Shown: positions 21,840 to 33,599, counted from the first letter of the stretch. The stretch: 64,000 nucleotides of DNA from Siphonodentalium dalli (GCA_032622095.1 CP136068.1:120469889-120533888), one strand, 5' to 3'. Translations and numbers: made by a program. Notes: generated by a model not told the origin, from the letters alone.

Positions 21840-23726
21840 TAGGTATGCATGGAGTTAGTGTATGTCATGAATGATGTGAACATGTATCCAATGAGTGACT
21901 ATATGGTTATGAGTGTGTTGTCCATAGTGAGATGTATAGGTATACAGGGAGAGGTCATGGTCAGGTGTGGGGTGAATCGGTATGAATGGAGTGACTGTAT
22001 GGCGTATGGTTGTGTATCTTGTACGGGTGCACCCGGTGTGCCTGTATGGACATTGATGTGGTGTATGGTTATAGCTACATGGCCATCTATGTATTGATTA
22101 TGTATATATGGAGTGACTGTAAGATCATGGGTGGGATGTACATGTGTTTTCTGTATGATCATGGATGGGGTGTGTGGATAAATCGTGAGTGAGTTTATGG
22201 TTACGGGCAATGTGTGTGGTATACGTGGAATGACTGTACTGTCATGAATGAGGTGTATATGCATACCTGGAGTAAGCTGGTGGACATTATCGTGTGGGTA
22301 TATAGGGAGTGTCCTCGTGGTAACGGATGGGATGTATATGTTTATATCTCGTGGATGTATTATCATTGGTATGTGTGTAGGGATTAGCTGTATGATCATG
22401 GATGGCGTGTATGATTATACAGTGCGTTGCTGAACTGTCATGTGTGATGTATACATGCAAGTATGGATGGTATGAGTGGTCGTGTGTGCGGATTTTTTGT
22501 ATATCTGGAAGGACTGAATGTCCAGTGGTGAGGTGCATATGTATACCTGGAGTGACTCTATGGTCTGGGTGGGCTTCATATGTATATATCGAGTGGTTAC
22601 ATGCATATGACTGTGTGTGGAATATGTATACAGGTAGTGACTGTATGGTCAATGGTGAAATGCGTACATGTAGGTATACAAGGAGTGACATCAATGTAAT
22701 GAATATCTATGCCGGGAGTGACTAAATGGTCATGTGTCAGGTGGTGTTCCTGCTTGGCGGTTCGTGGCGGTATGGTCTTGTGCAGGTTATGCGGGTATAC
22801 AATGGTGTTGCTATATGGTCATGTGCGAGGTGTATGTGTATATAGCGAGTGGCTATATGGCCATGAATGATGTGCATATGCACACATTGAGTGACAATAC
22901 TGACATGGCTGGGTGTATTAGTATATCTTGAGTGGCTATTCGGCTATGGTGTGACAAATAGGGATACAGTGAGTGACATGGCCAATGGTGAGGTGAATAT
23001 GTATACCATACACATTACCCGTAGCCATAAAATCACTCACTATTTATCCACACACCCCATCCGTGATCATACTGAAACACATGCACATCCCACCCATGAC
23101 CATGTAGCTATATCCACACACCACATCAATGTACATACAGGCACACCGGGTGCACCCGTACAGTATACACACAACCATACCCTGCTGGACAAAACAAGTG
23201 TCCACTTAACCACAGTGCGGTTAGCGTTGCCACCGCGGCCGAAATGCAACAACACTGCGGCTCCACCGGCTAACTACAGTTGGGCCGCAGTGTACTTGCC
23301 ATTCGGCCATGGTGTAGTTGCTGCGGTGTACATTCATTAAAGTGAAAAAAGATGATACAAACCAGAAATCTAACCACGGTGCACATGCCATTCGGCCGCG
23401 TTGTAGTTGCCTTTCGGCCATGGTGTACTTGCCGTTCGGCCGCAGTGTACTTGCTTCGGCCGCAGTGCTCAACCGCAGTTACAAACGCTGACACCGCGGC
23501 CGAACGGAAAATACACCGCGGTGCCAATGGACACTTGTTTTGTCGAGCGGGGTACACCATACAGTCAACTCCATTCATACCGATTCACCACACACCTGAC
23601 CACGACCTCTCCCTGTATACCTATACATCTCACTATGGACAACACACTCATAACCATATGGTCACTCATTGTATACATATTCACATCATTGACATTCATG
23701 ACATACACTAACTCCATATATACCTA
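21840..23726. repeat. 1.9-kb inverted-repeat element with degenerate ~42-bp minisatellite
   Basis: The left arm (21840-22170) is the complement of the right arm (about 23010-23180 plus 23552-23726); ends are TAGGTATGCATGGAGTTAGT and TATATACCTA. Between them, 22170-22990 is a degenerate tandem repeat built on GGAGTGACTGTATGGTCATG and GAGGTGTATATGTATAC, unit about 40-45 bases. The right arm is interrupted by another element at 23181-23551. Open frames of up to 166 codons in both directions come from the repeat. Confidence 0.8.
23181..23551. mobile_element. 371-bp GC-rich TIR element nested in the inverted repeat
   Basis: CCTGCTGGACAAAACAAGTG at the left matches the complement of the right end (CTTGTTTTGTCGAGCGGG). 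It interrupts the right arm of the surrounding element exactly where the left arm reads GTATGGCGTATGG. The inside has several copies of ATTCGGCCATGGTGTA and GGCCGCAGTGTACTTGCC in both orientations. Confidence 0.78.
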
Positions 23727-24900
23727 GTATTCACCTCACCTATGATCATAGAGTAACTCCCTGGCTACCATCTTAGCATCCATCCTGTATCCAGTTGACA
23801 TTTGTTTATCATAATGGACCAGAAGAGTCACATATTATGGTTCATCTCAGTTCCGTCTCAAAGTTCTGCCCATTTCCTTCCAATAATATGGTCAGAATCA
23901 CAAAAGAAGTTCTCCGCAAAATTCTATAATTTAAAATGAATTTGTCATGCCCTATACGGACCTGGTACAGCCATAATAGAACATTTAATTGTCAGTTAAT
24001 TAACTAACACGTATAATAACCAAATGGGTCACAATTTGCTACATTTTTGGATAACGCAGAGAATAATGATATATATATATAATGTTATAATGATATATGT
24101 AAAAAAATAACTTATTACCAATTTGGTTGCCATTTTGGAAGCCATCTTGAGCAATTTGGTCTATAAACACCGTAGTGTGACACATTTAAGATAGACCAAT
24201 GCAATACACACCTTTCAATTCAAAGATAGTTACAATATTACTAGAAAAAATTGTCCAAACCCGAAAAGTTAATTTTTTCCGATATTTATGTCAAGTTTTT
24301 GTGAGAAACGTCCAATATTTTTGGTGATGTCAGTGATGACAACAGTAACAATTAACCATGGTGCAGCAGACATGTTAGTATTCAATGTATAGAGGGCATA
24401 CTAGCCAATTGTGTACATCAACCACAACTTGTAAGCGATTGCAGGACACCCTAGGGCAATATTTACCATTTTCCATATTTTGGCGGCCATTTTGAGCCAA
24501 AGTAAGAATTTTGGTTTCACTTAGTTGGAATATTCATAGGTAATAGTATGCCTAACTTAATTGCAACCTTCTGTTCATTTCTTTTTGAAATATGACTAGA
24601 ATCCCAGTTGTGATTTTTTGTGAAATTTTATACCGCGTTCTGTAAAATCGAATTTTTGAGGGATCACAAGCGGATAGGACCCCAATAATTGCATATTTAA
24701 TTGCTCCAATGGTCAGTTAATATACAAAATACAAAATAAAGTCATATTGCTCAACCAGTTCCAAACAGCATGAACTGATCTAGAAGATATTTGGTGGCCA
24801 TCTTGGGTGGTGAGTTTCAATTTCGGCCCAAAATAGTGTCATTATGTCTTAGCTTCATGAAAATATATACATTTTACTAGATTAGTCATGTCAATTTGCA
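23727..24900. other. Non-coding region with scattered GCCATCTTG-type remnants
   Basis: No gene recognised. Phrases such as GGTTGCCATTTTGGAAGCC (24126), TTGGCGGCCATTTTGAGCC (24480) and TGGTGGCCATCTTGGG (24790), plus repeated GTCAGTTAAT segments (23991, 24711), suggest an old degenerate repeat with units of several hundred bases. Confidence 0.4.
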
Positions 24901-24940
24901 ACAAATTCCAAGTAACTGGTTTTACGTCTGGGAAAAAATT

Positions 24941-24955
24941 GGGGGGGGGGGGGGG
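24941..24955. repeat. Poly-G tract (15 G)
   Basis: Uninterrupted run of 15 G. One of six G/C homopolymers of 13 or more in the window (others near 29510, 30954, 38388, 55611, 56497). Confidence 0.9.
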
Positions 24956-26013
24956 TATACTTTTTAGGGCGCTAAAAAAAATTTGCTCAAGGCTGACAGA
25001 TGGCCAGCCGATAAAATCTGGATGTCGGATACCTGAATTTACAAAATCCGCAGAGAAAAAAACTTTATACGCCAAAACACGCATCCGTGACCTGGCGGCC
25101 GGACTAGCAGTGTCGCTCGATGTGGAGCCAATTAAACAACTTCGCCAATCAACCGCATCCTGGTGATGATCAAATTTACCTGGCCAACGTCTCGCCAAGC
25201 TGTAATAGTTTTTCTCCTAACAAAATGATAGAGAAGCTAATTAACGAAGTCCGACAATGTCGCGAACGAATTGAAGGAAGAATGCCGACACAATTAAGAT
25301 CAATTAATTGTTCTGGTAGTTTGAATTTCCAACCAGTATTTAGTGTGACGTTTGTTGTTTTTAGGCCAAATATCGCATAATTGCTTACTTTTTGTAATTT
25401 TTTTGGAATATATATATTCACACCGACCAATCATTTCTGCGCTGTGGCGGGTGTCTATTAGTGGCTTTTGTGACAGTTGGCCAATACGGATACGATCATG
25501 AATTATTGTAGCTCACATGCTCAGGCTCATCAGTTAGGTGTTATTGTGTTAAAATAAGACTTTTTCCGGTGGGAGAAAATGCTCAGAAACCACATACCCA
25601 GGCATTTTGTGTAGCGTTTTTCTCAGACATAGAAACTAACGGACCGTGCGGAAGCGTGCATATGTTGGCACTGATATCACCCTACAGGGCTGTGGGCCGT
25701 TTAATGTAATAAATATGATAATTACCTGTCAATGTCGATATAAGAGAGTGTCTGTGCTTCCGTCGGACAAAGCGCTATTTGACCGCCACAGCGGCCCGCA
25801 CTGTCCAGCACAGCTGACAAACACCCACCACCACGCAGAAACGATTGATCGGTGCACATGTAAATGAAAATAAAATATATGTTTTTATTTTAAAGGAATG
25901 GTTATCGTCCACGTTGGGTAATGCAGTAACAATATGCACATTCGTTGAAACCGTGATACTTGGCAAGCAGACAGATTGTTAAAATATAGAAAGATTTTAT
26001 GCCTATAGTGCCC
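24956..26013. other. No recognised gene; possible degraded coding segment at 24980-25380
   Basis: Two overlapping + frames (24888-25166 and 25120-25380) encode moderately polar peptides with CRIPEFTKSAEKKTLYAKTR and KMIEKLINEVRQCRERIEGR. Composition looks protein-like, but no family was recognised and there is no splice context. It may be a fossil exon or a repeat fragment. Confidence 0.3.
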
Positions 26014-26159
26014 TATACCAATCATACATATCTTCAAGACATACGCGGTGTTATGTAACAAAACGCCAAATTATGTAACATACATTGGATTTTGTTTACA
26101 TGACACTGTTCAGCTCTTGACAATAGTATGCTATCTACATGATATTTATGATTGGTATA
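26014..26159. mobile_element. Short MITE (146 bp)
   Basis: TATACCAATCATACATATCT at the left and GATATTTATGATTGGTATA at the right are inverted repeats around a short core. No second copy was seen in the window. Confidence 0.5.
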
Positions 26160-27301
26160 AGTCAATATAAGAACAAAATAAGTCTACATTTTAATATTCT
26201 TTCTGTTTACAATTAGGGGCCAGAATTACAGAAAATAGGGCTTTGCCCCAAGATTGGGTTCTAGCTCATAAAACAGGACGTTGGCCCCTTTTTGTAAAAA
26301 AAAACAATGGATTGGACCAATAAATTCCTCATAAAAAAAAAGTTCTTCCGAGTCACTATCAAACAGAAACTGTTCGTCAATTGCTAATAGCAGTTTTTAG
26401 ACAAAGGCAATATTCAGAATTTGAGGGGGACTGTTAGTTTTTTGGATATTCTGCATACAAATTTTTACCCAACTAAGTTCTATATTATATTGATGCGTGC
26501 TTCTAAGGGCAAAGAAATTTCTAAGACTAAACATGGGCTCGAAATGTGCTCAGCGAATGTAATGTAAGTCTTTGAAGACATTGGTTTGTTTGAAAATACA
26601 GTGCGAAAAATACAATTTTAAATAAATCTTTTCATCTGATATGCAACTCTGACCATTTTCTGTTTGCAAATTCAGGTTTTTATAACACATATATATTATT
26701 AACATCATGACATACCAGATATGTGAACTATTCAAAAAGGAAGTTTATATTCCACGAGTCTTCGCTGATTTGTGGCTTATTTTTTGTGGATTCGAGTGAC
26801 CACCAAAAATGTCGCATAGCTCAAAATGCTCACATCTGATGTTCTGGACTTCTAGTATAGTGTCTGTGATGTTATTTTGCATAATTAGACAACAAAACTC
26901 TTCAGTTGTATTCATTTCCTTAGTTTGCCTCTTTTAGGCCTAATATACCTGGACTAATAGATCATGAGATAATATTCTCTCTCTCTGACATAAGGCTGGC
27001 ATTCTACTTCTAGGCCATCAGCAACAAAGCCAACAATCAGAATTGTGAAATTTGATTCCAAATTATAATTTCTGAGCATTGAATCGATTAGAAAATATGT
27101 CAATATGGCACTCATGGCTCAATAGCACACATGATTAATTCTGACAAACTACGTAATCCAAATTGATTATCAATCGCACATGTTCAATATCAAACAACAC
27201 AGGTGCATTTAATCCTGTTATAATACGTCATAGGATTTTATTAATGAATATAAATGACATATGAAGCTTACTTCTTGCGGTAATTATGTAACATCTGTAA
27301 G
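26160..27301. other. Non-coding region
   Basis: AT-rich sequence with no supported coding frame, RNA gene or clear repeat. Contains an A-rich stretch around 26297-26340. Confidence 0.45.
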
Positions 27302-27720
27302 TTAAACAGGAAAGGGAGAACCCAAAATCGATGTACTAAACCTCGATTTGTGTAAAAAACCTCGATCAAGGTTCTTCGAGACCATGTGACCACTGGTGAT
27401 ATAGTGTGGAGTATTTCATCTTACACCTATGGGAGGCCAAATTCACATTTAATAATTAATTTTGCTTAAGCGCAATCAAGCACAATTAATTATTAAATGT
27501 GAATTTGGCCTTCCACAGGTGTATTATGAAATACTCCACACTATATATCACTTACACTATATATTACTTCCATTAGTATCATTTTGGTTTAGAGTGTTTC
27601 CCCTTATATCATGTGTGTATGTTTTGACCAGTGGTCACATGGTCTCGAAGAACCTCGATCGAGGTTTTTTACACAAATCTAGGTTTAGTACATCGATTTT
27701 GGATTCTCCCTGACCTGTTA
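27302..27720. mobile_element. 419-bp foldback element
   Basis: The left arm TAAACAGGAAAGGGAGAACC and the following CCAAAATCGATGTACTAAAC, CCTCGATCAAGGTTCTTCGA and GACCATGTGACCACTGGT are matched in reverse complement by the right arm up to 27720. The centre (27428-27525) holds GAGGCCAAATTCACATTTAA, its complement and a GCTTAAGCGCAA palindrome shared with 20360-20480. Confidence 0.85.
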
Positions 27721-28440
27721 AAGATGGCGTCCTCAGCCAGGTAATAGTTCTCTTCCATCAGCAGAATGTTTCCCTGATAGTTCAGGGGGGGATTTTTTTT
27801 CCGGACACGTATGCCGGGGTGGGTGGGTTTTCGATGGGACCGTGGCCAACAAACAATTTTTTCCGCAACTCAATTTTTTTTTCTCCTGCAAGTCTTTTGA
27901 CTGTTTTTGCAATGAGTTTGGCTTGAAACACCTTAGAATAAAAGAAATAATGTAATTATAACTGCTAAACTGACTGTAGGCAGTTATCATGTTGTATTTT
28001 GTTGCAAATTTTGAAATCCAAGATGGCCACTGGCAGCCATGTTTTTTTTTGGCCTAATGACCTCAAAATGACTCGTTCCTATTTACATGTCAATGTTAAC
28101 ATCCATGACAAATATTATGCACAGAAATTCATATACAACTGTTTACAGTGAATGTCCCCACACAAATCTCTGTTTTAGTGTTAAAAGGGGTGGGTGTCCA
28201 AAAATGGTTGGGAAAAAACTGCCGAAAACGGAAACAATTTTGGACGCGGGGTGGGTGGGTGGGTCCCAACAAGGGTCGAAAGGAAAAAATCAGTTCCAGC
28301 AGCAGAATGTTTCCCTAATAGTTCTTCATTACATGGATTCTCTCAAACACAACGCTGAAGCAGCTCCATGAATTACGTTACAAGTTCCCAGTTCTCAAAA
28401 GATAATAATAATCGTTACTAAATCGCCTATGTATGCATAA
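27721..28440. repeat. GGGGTGGGTGGG-bearing dispersed repeats and one stray pearl monomer
   Basis: GCCGGGGTGGGTGGGTTTTC (27812) and GCGGGGTGGGTGGGTGGG (28245) recur with variation at 29550. At 28008-28122 there is a single ~115-base monomer (GAAATCCAAGATGGCCACTG ... AACATCCATGACAAAT) of the array family that dominates 40.6-54 kb. No genes are supported. Confidence 0.6.
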
Positions 28441-29330
28441 CCATATCAGCTATATACGGGGCTACCCTTGTGGATTCGTCTTGTGCGCCACTTGTCCATC
28501 CACAAATCACAAACTAGGTCAAATACTAGTCCAACTGTTCAAAAGTTGGGCGTAAGTCGTGCGTGGGGTCAAAATAATTAAAACAATGTCAGTTTTCGTT
28601 GCTAAATCACCCGTACAAAAGCAACCACGGAGCTATTCTTATGGATTCTTCTTGTGCCGCCACTGATCCATCTTGAAATCACAAATTAGGTCCAATACGC
28701 CCGTCCAGCTGTTAAAAAAATGGGCGTGTCGTGCGTGGGGTAAAAATATGGCATTTTCGTTGCTAAATCGCCTGTGTAGGCATAACCATAGCAGCCACGG
28801 GGAAGTCCTTGTGGAATCTTCTTGTGCCGCCAATAGTCCATCTAGAAATCACAAACTAGGTCACATAACCCCGTCCAGCTGTTCAACAATTGGGCGTAAG
28901 TCGTGCATGGGGTAAAAATTGGACAGTTTTCGTTGCTAAATTCCTGAGGTATATATGCACAACCACAGACGCCGCGGGGCTATCCTTATGGATTCTTCTT
29001 GTGTCGCCACTATTCCATCTAGAAATAACAAAATAGGTCACATAGGCCTACGCCAGTTCAGCTGTTCAAAAATTGGGCGTATGTCGTGCTGGGGTCAATT
29101 TTTGAATAGCTGGACGGGCGTATGTGACCTAGTTTGTAATTTCTAGACGAACTAGTGACGGCACATGAAGTATCCACAAGATTGCCTCGTGGATGTTGTG
29201 GTATTGCCTACACAGTCGATATAGCAACGAGAAATGACCTATTTTCATTATTTTGACACCACGCACGACACCAATCTCTACCAGAGCGCACCAGTCATAC
29301 TTCCTTTCTGACTCTGTCACCGGCTGGGTA
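28441..29330 (+). repeat. ~170-bp tandem repeat, four direct units and one inverted
   Basis: Units at about 28460, 28625, 28800 and 28975 share GGATTCTTCTTGTGCCGCCA, CCATCTAGAAATCACAAACT, CCAGCTGTTCAAAAATTGGG and TCGTTGCTAAAT. A final unit at about 29095-29270 runs in the opposite direction. The same family occurs inverted at 37935-38310, and a fragment (TTGAACAGCTGGACAGGCGT) lies at 31286. Small frames here are repeat by-products. Confidence 0.78.
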
Positions 29331-29499
29331 CTGGTCTGTGCTTCTATATTTAGCATGGGATTAATTTCCAGCAAAAATGGCGAAACCCGATCGCTTCAAA
29401 GTCAAATGTTCTAAGTGTTTTGAGAACAATTCCCGCACTAAAACACGATGACAGAATGGAACACCAGAGCGGTAGTTTTGTTGACGATTTTCGCAAGCT

Positions 29500-29600
29500 A
29501 CAGTCTCGCGGGGGGGGGGGGGGGGAGGGGGGTAATACAAACTTTGCAGGAAGGTATGCCGGGGTGGGTGGGTGACCCGAGATGCAAAAAACGCGTTTTT
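29500..29600 (+). repeat. Poly-G block with CAGGAAGGTATGCCGGGGTG, inverted partner at 30900-30970
   Basis: A run of 16 G at 29510-29525, then GGTAATACAAACTTTGCAGG and GATGCAAAAAACG. The segment from 30903 to 30967 carries the complement of the module (GGCATACCTTCCTGCA, then 14 C), so the two are inverted copies about 1.4 kb apart. Confidence 0.7.
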
Positions 29601-29744
29601 TACAACCTCATGCAAGACTTTTTGTGCCCATATTTGACATTTGTAACAGTTTAAAACATATTACAATAATTTATAACAGCAAAAACACCATATTTATGTT
29701 ACTGTGACCTCATATGGGCCTTAGTGGAGATGACATTAAGCTAT

Positions 29745-30760
29745 GGCATCACACTGTTCATCGGTGCATCAAGCCAATCAGTGAATTATTTGCATGTCTA
29801 TCAACTCATATGATCTGTTACTATCACAACACCTAAAATATCCAAGTCTGGCGTTGTGACTGTTTGTCATTTTTGATAACAGACATTGCTCCAGTAGACT
29901 AACAAAGGTGTTAAGGCATAATGCTAGATAATGGGCTTGACAGACTACTCGAGGAATGGTTAGAAATTATGGAATTGTGTGCATCCTGTACAATGACCTA
30001 AGTCTGCATATATAAATAGACTAATGCCTAGATCATTGTGTGCATGGAAAAAGAGCGAGCAACTGTCTCAAACATTAATGCGACTGTCAATGGGTAGAAA
30101 ATATATGTCATCAGTGCATCAAGCCAATCAGTGAATTATTTGCATTTCTATCAACTCAGATGATCTCTCACAAGACCTAAAGTATCCAAGTCTGGTATAG
30201 TGCTCTGACTGCTTGTCATCAATATCTATATAAATGAGTAGGATCTTTAATGATTTTTTCTCTCGAACCCCTGGATGAGTTCAGCCAACTCGGGGTACCC
30301 TGGCGGATGTTATAATATTAGTTTTTCAAATATTTGGAATTGAAAAAAAAAAAATCGGTTTTATTAAAATGAGCAATGAATTCAATCTAAAAACAAATAA
30401 ATTAAAACAATATATATAAATCAAAATGTTTCAATGATCAAAATGCGCTTGAAGCGCACAAAGGGGCGGCCACTAAATATAGGCTCTCTCTGAGATCAAA
30501 ATGTCCCACATAGGGGGGGCCACAGGTATCTCCAACGCTGAATATAGGCTCCCGAAGGGAGCCTATTTCAGCTAGTTTAGTATAATAGACGTAAGTTGCT
30601 CCAGTAGACTAACATAAGCGGTGGAATATGTTAGATAATGGGCTGGTTGACAGACTAATCAGGAAATAGAAATTATGAAATTGTGTGTATCCTGCACAAT
30701 GACCTCTGTTTACAGATGATCAGCAATTTATAAAACTTTTTTTTTCAATTGAAACAGCTT
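29745..30760 (+). repeat. Direct duplication split by a Helitron
   Basis: GGTGCATCAAGCCAATCAGTG (29762) repeats at 30116, and CTCCAGTAGACTAACA...TAGATAATGGGCT (29890) repeats at 30600. The second copy of this ~350-base unit is interrupted by the 351-bp element at 30225-30575. No coding frame. Confidence 0.75.
30225..30575 (+). mobile_element. 351-bp non-autonomous Helitron with canonical A/T site
   Basis: Starts TCTATATAAATGAGTAGG after an A. Ends in a perfect stem-loop GGCTCCCGAAGGGAGCC, then TATTTCAGCTAG, followed by T. This is exactly the Helitron layout: A-(TC...hairpin...CTAG)-T, no target duplication. The surrounding direct duplication provides an uninterrupted comparison at 29870-29900. 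No protein encoded. Confidence 0.88.
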
Positions 30761-31310
30761 GTGAAACATGTCAAACTGTTATTTTAACTAAATGAGATAA
30801 TTCCCATTGATATGAGTGATATCAGTAGAGTTTTATACCAAATTTAGTGAAATTTGGGGGGTGGGTGTAAAAAAATTAGGAGTAAGAAATTATGGGTCCC
30901 CGAAAATGCCAGATGCAAAAAAACGGCATACCTTCCTGCAATTTTTTTTAATACCCCCCCCCCCCCCTGAGTCTCGTCAAAATTTCAGCAAATTGGAATT
31001 GTGTTTGACTTGCCGTGCAAATTGTGACAATGTCGTACACGTACGTTTATAGAGTATCACACCGTTTCGAAATATACTTCTTCGGTTTTAGTGGGACTTT
31101 TCGAACTATAACGGTTCAAAATTGATATTTTGTTTGCTTAACAATGGCAGCATGATTGTTGCTCTGTTTGCTTGGTATATATCTTAATCTCGTGGGTAAA
31201 ATGTCGCCGGTAGCAGCGGTCTTACCGAGTCATCAAGGGAGGTAAACATGTACTGCATGGAGTTTGGCACGACACGTCCAATATTTGAACAGCTGGACAG
31301 GCGTACATGT
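30761..31310. other. Spacer left of the virus-like cassette
   Basis: Contains the inverted poly-C module (30903-30967) and a fragment of the ~170-bp repeat (TTGAACAGCTGGACAGGCGT, about 31286-31305). No supported coding frame. Confidence 0.5.
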
Positions 31311-31619
31311 ATGATACCCACCCCAGTTGGCCCCATATCAGGAACGATAACTCTATCCGAAGTACATGACCTATATTCTATGCAGTACCCCAGTTGGGGT
31401 TAGTCTAGACAGTTTACCTATATTCTCCACCCACGCATTGCATCATGGTCTATTTGTATAACGGTTGGGCCCGTTGGTTATATCCAGACTTCTCCATATG
31501 AATGGTATATTATCTACATGTATATCACATGATGATCTTGGTGGGGGTAGCTCCAGTCTTGAGTGTTAAAGGGACACTAGGCTCTCACTGGGAGGATAAT
31601 GTTAAAGTGACACTCGCAT

Positions 31620-31745
31620 TGAAAACTTCAAAAAATTCAAAACTTCAAAAATTTCAAAAATTTCAAAAACTTCAAAAATTCAAAAAACTTCAAATATTTC
31701 AAAACAATTAAACAAAAATCAAATTTTCCAAAAACTTCAAAAAAA
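31620..31745. repeat. CAAAAATTT-type short tandem tract, copy A
   Basis: Degenerate ~9-10-base units of TTCAAAAA; matching tracts in reverse orientation lie at 34935-35070 and 37185-37335. Copy lengths differ: the right one is 18 bases longer than the middle one over an otherwise identical stretch, showing replication slippage after duplication. Confidence 0.8.
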
Positions 31746-31895
31746 TTCAGGATTTAGAAAAAAATATGGCTTGTTGCCATTCATCGGAAAGATCTGGGGG
31801 TACGGTGGTGAGCGCCACCGAAAAGAGCAAGTGAGCAAGGGAAAAAAGAGAAAAATAACATGACATGTGGTACATACTACAATTTATTATATTAA

Positions 31896-32746
31896 CTATT
31901 CACTGTCACTTTCGTCCGAATTGTCATCACTTTCGTCAGATGTGTCATTTGTTTCGTCCATGAACTTTTCTAGCAATGGTCTGTACTTTAATATTGACAT
32001 TTTCACTGCATCACGATCTTCAAAACCATTCTTAATATATTTGGCCACTTTATCCATGACATTGTTGTGCAGAGTCCCATTGCGCAGCCACATATTCTTT
32101 ATTATTGTCCAAGCATAAACATTCATAAATAGCCTCATGCCTTCAGTTTTAAGATCTGTACCTTTAAGGTCCTTGTCAGCTTGTACTTTTGCCTCTTTTT
32201 CTGTCGAGCCATTTTCCATATACGTTTCCACGTTATCACTCCATGCTTCTTGTGCTTTATCTCTACTCTCATCACACAAACTTTTGAAGTATTCATCTTC
32301 ATTCGATTTAATATTCTTATTCTGACTATCATCCATGTCCTCAGTTAATTTTCGTTTTAACTTATTTTCTTGACACCAGTTTTTTTTTACGTGTCTCTGG
32401 ACATCATGCTGATCTTCGAACAAAAGCCCACAGTCATTGCAAGGGTACGAGATCTCTTCTCGAATGCCTATGTTTTTATGGTTTTCTTTATTAATTTCAT
32501 TGATCTCACCAGGTGTCCTTACGTATAGCCATTATGTTGACCATGGGGCACAATATAATTATATGTCATGCCCTCCCGTTGACCAGGGAGATCTCTGTCA
32601 TCATATTTCATCTCATTCCGTTGATCCGGGCTATTGTTGTCATCACATTTCACCACATTCTGTTCATCTGGGTGCTCGCTGTCCTTATGGAGATTATATT
32701 TCATGCCATTCCATTCACCCATATGTTGGTTCGTGTCCTCTGTTAG
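31896..32746 (-). pseudogene. Acidic C2HC-finger protein, broken copy (left arm)
   Basis: Homolog of the intact frames at 33954-34784 and 36202-37032. The reading is open from just after the ATPase stop to a TAA at about 32519, where a 7-base deletion relative to the other copies (beside CTATACGTAAGG) breaks the frame. It is open again from about 32505 to 31896, covering the finger (Cys-x2-Cys ... His), the charged middle and the acidic Asp/Ser/Glu tail. An in-frame extra Lys codon comes from a longer A/T run near 32382. Function unknown. Confidence 0.75.
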
Positions 32747-33357
32747 CACATTCTGTCGCAGCCGTAATGTGTCCGGGTTGCGGCTTTTAAATCCACCAGT
32801 AGGTAACCGTACGGTTCACTCGTCGCTTCCGAAAACTCTCTCATCATACGTTGAGGGCATTCAGGATACACCTGTCTCGATAATGTTGAAATTAAACCCT
32901 TGTCAATTCGGTTATTGAACAATACCAAATATTGACAATTTCGTCGTTGCGTCGGATCTTTGTTGTAGTAGAAATTCTTGTTCAAACTTATCAAAGATAA
33001 GTTCAAATGGTGACTTCCTTCGGAATGTAAATCATTAACTCTCTGGTCTTTTGATGAAGTTTGCATCAAGTCATCGAGTACAACTAGATTTTTATACTGG
33101 GGGTTGATAAGAGAATCCAAGTTTGCTGGTATTCCCCGTATAAAGTTGACCTGAGGGGTGACGGTATACTTTATGTCATCATATAGGGGCTGCCAATATT
33201 TATAAAACCATATTATTCTGTCAGGTGCGGGTGATATTTTTGAGGCAGACTTTTGTAGCAAGGTTTTCACAAAGTACGTCTTCCCGCTAGATGTCGGTCC
33301 ACTTACGCATGCCGTGAATGGATGGTTGAAGACAAAATATTCATGTATATTGGCCAT
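32743..33357 (-). CDS. A32-like viral DNA-packaging ATPase, intact frame
   Basis: A 204-residue P-loop ATPase of the HerA/FtsK superfamily, A32 branch, which in Polintons, adintoviruses and large DNA viruses pumps genome into capsids. Walker A is GPTSSGKT at residues 20-27, directly after the N-terminal FNHPF segment. Walker B is LVVLDDL at 91-97, ending in acidic residues. A sensor-like HLNLSLISLNKNFY stretch lies at about 115-130. Near 205 residues it is slightly shorter than usual for stand-alone members. The C2H2 frame 57 bases upstream is in another frame and could once have been its N-terminus. The last codons overlap the start of the finger-protein frame. It is the only one of four ATPase regions here that keeps both halves in frame. 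Expression in the host is unknown. Confidence 0.82.
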   Translation of the reverse strand: MANIHEYFVFNHPFTACVSGPTSSGKTYFVKTLLQKSASKISPAPDRIIWFYKYWQPLYDDIKYTVTPQVNFIRGIPANLDSLINPQYKNLVVLDDLMQTSSKDQRVNDLHSEGSHHLNLSLISLNKNFYYNKDPTQRRNCQYLVLFNNRIDKGLISTLSRQVYPECPQRMMREFSEATSEPYGYLLVDLKAATRTHYGCDRMC

Positions 33358-33413
33358 TGGATCATCAAAGCAGGATGTTATGTCGCTTTGTTGCTGTTTT
33401 CCCTGATGGTGTT

Positions 33414-33599
33414 CTAGTAACCGGTGTTGTTGTAATGGCTGTTGCTGTCGTTGTTGTTGTGGCTGATGCTTGTTGCTGTTTGTTGCTGCTGCTGTCGTGG
33501 TTGTAGGTTGACAAACTCAGTGTGCTTAGATTGTACATGTCTTTTCAAATCATGGATCCGCCCATACTCACTAGAGCAAATTGAACACTGGTGCTTCAT
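33414..33599 (-). CDS. C2H2 zinc-finger and Gln-rich ORF, copy 1
   Basis: A 61-residue frame with one classical finger: Cys5, Cys8, His21, His26 (C-x2-C-x12-H-x4-H), then a Gln-rich stretch from CAG/CAA repeats and an Asn/Ser-rich end. It stops just before the ATPase frame on the same strand, one frame apart. Relatives with a finger joined to an ATPase would suggest a frameshift in the repeat; alternatively it is a separate small gene. Identical copy at 35662-35847. Nucleic-acid binding is inferred from the finger. Confidence 0.55.
   Translation of the reverse strand: MKHQCSICSSEYGRIHDLKRHVQSKHTEFVNLQPRQQQQQTATSISHNNNDSNSHYNNTGY

Noticed and set aside
21899-22694. His/Thr/Ile-rich frames up to 166 codons
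   Set aside because: Translation of the degenerate ~42-bp minisatellite.
24842-25380. Possible exon on either strand
   Set aside because: Protein-like composition but overlapping frames on both strands, no recognised family or splice signals.
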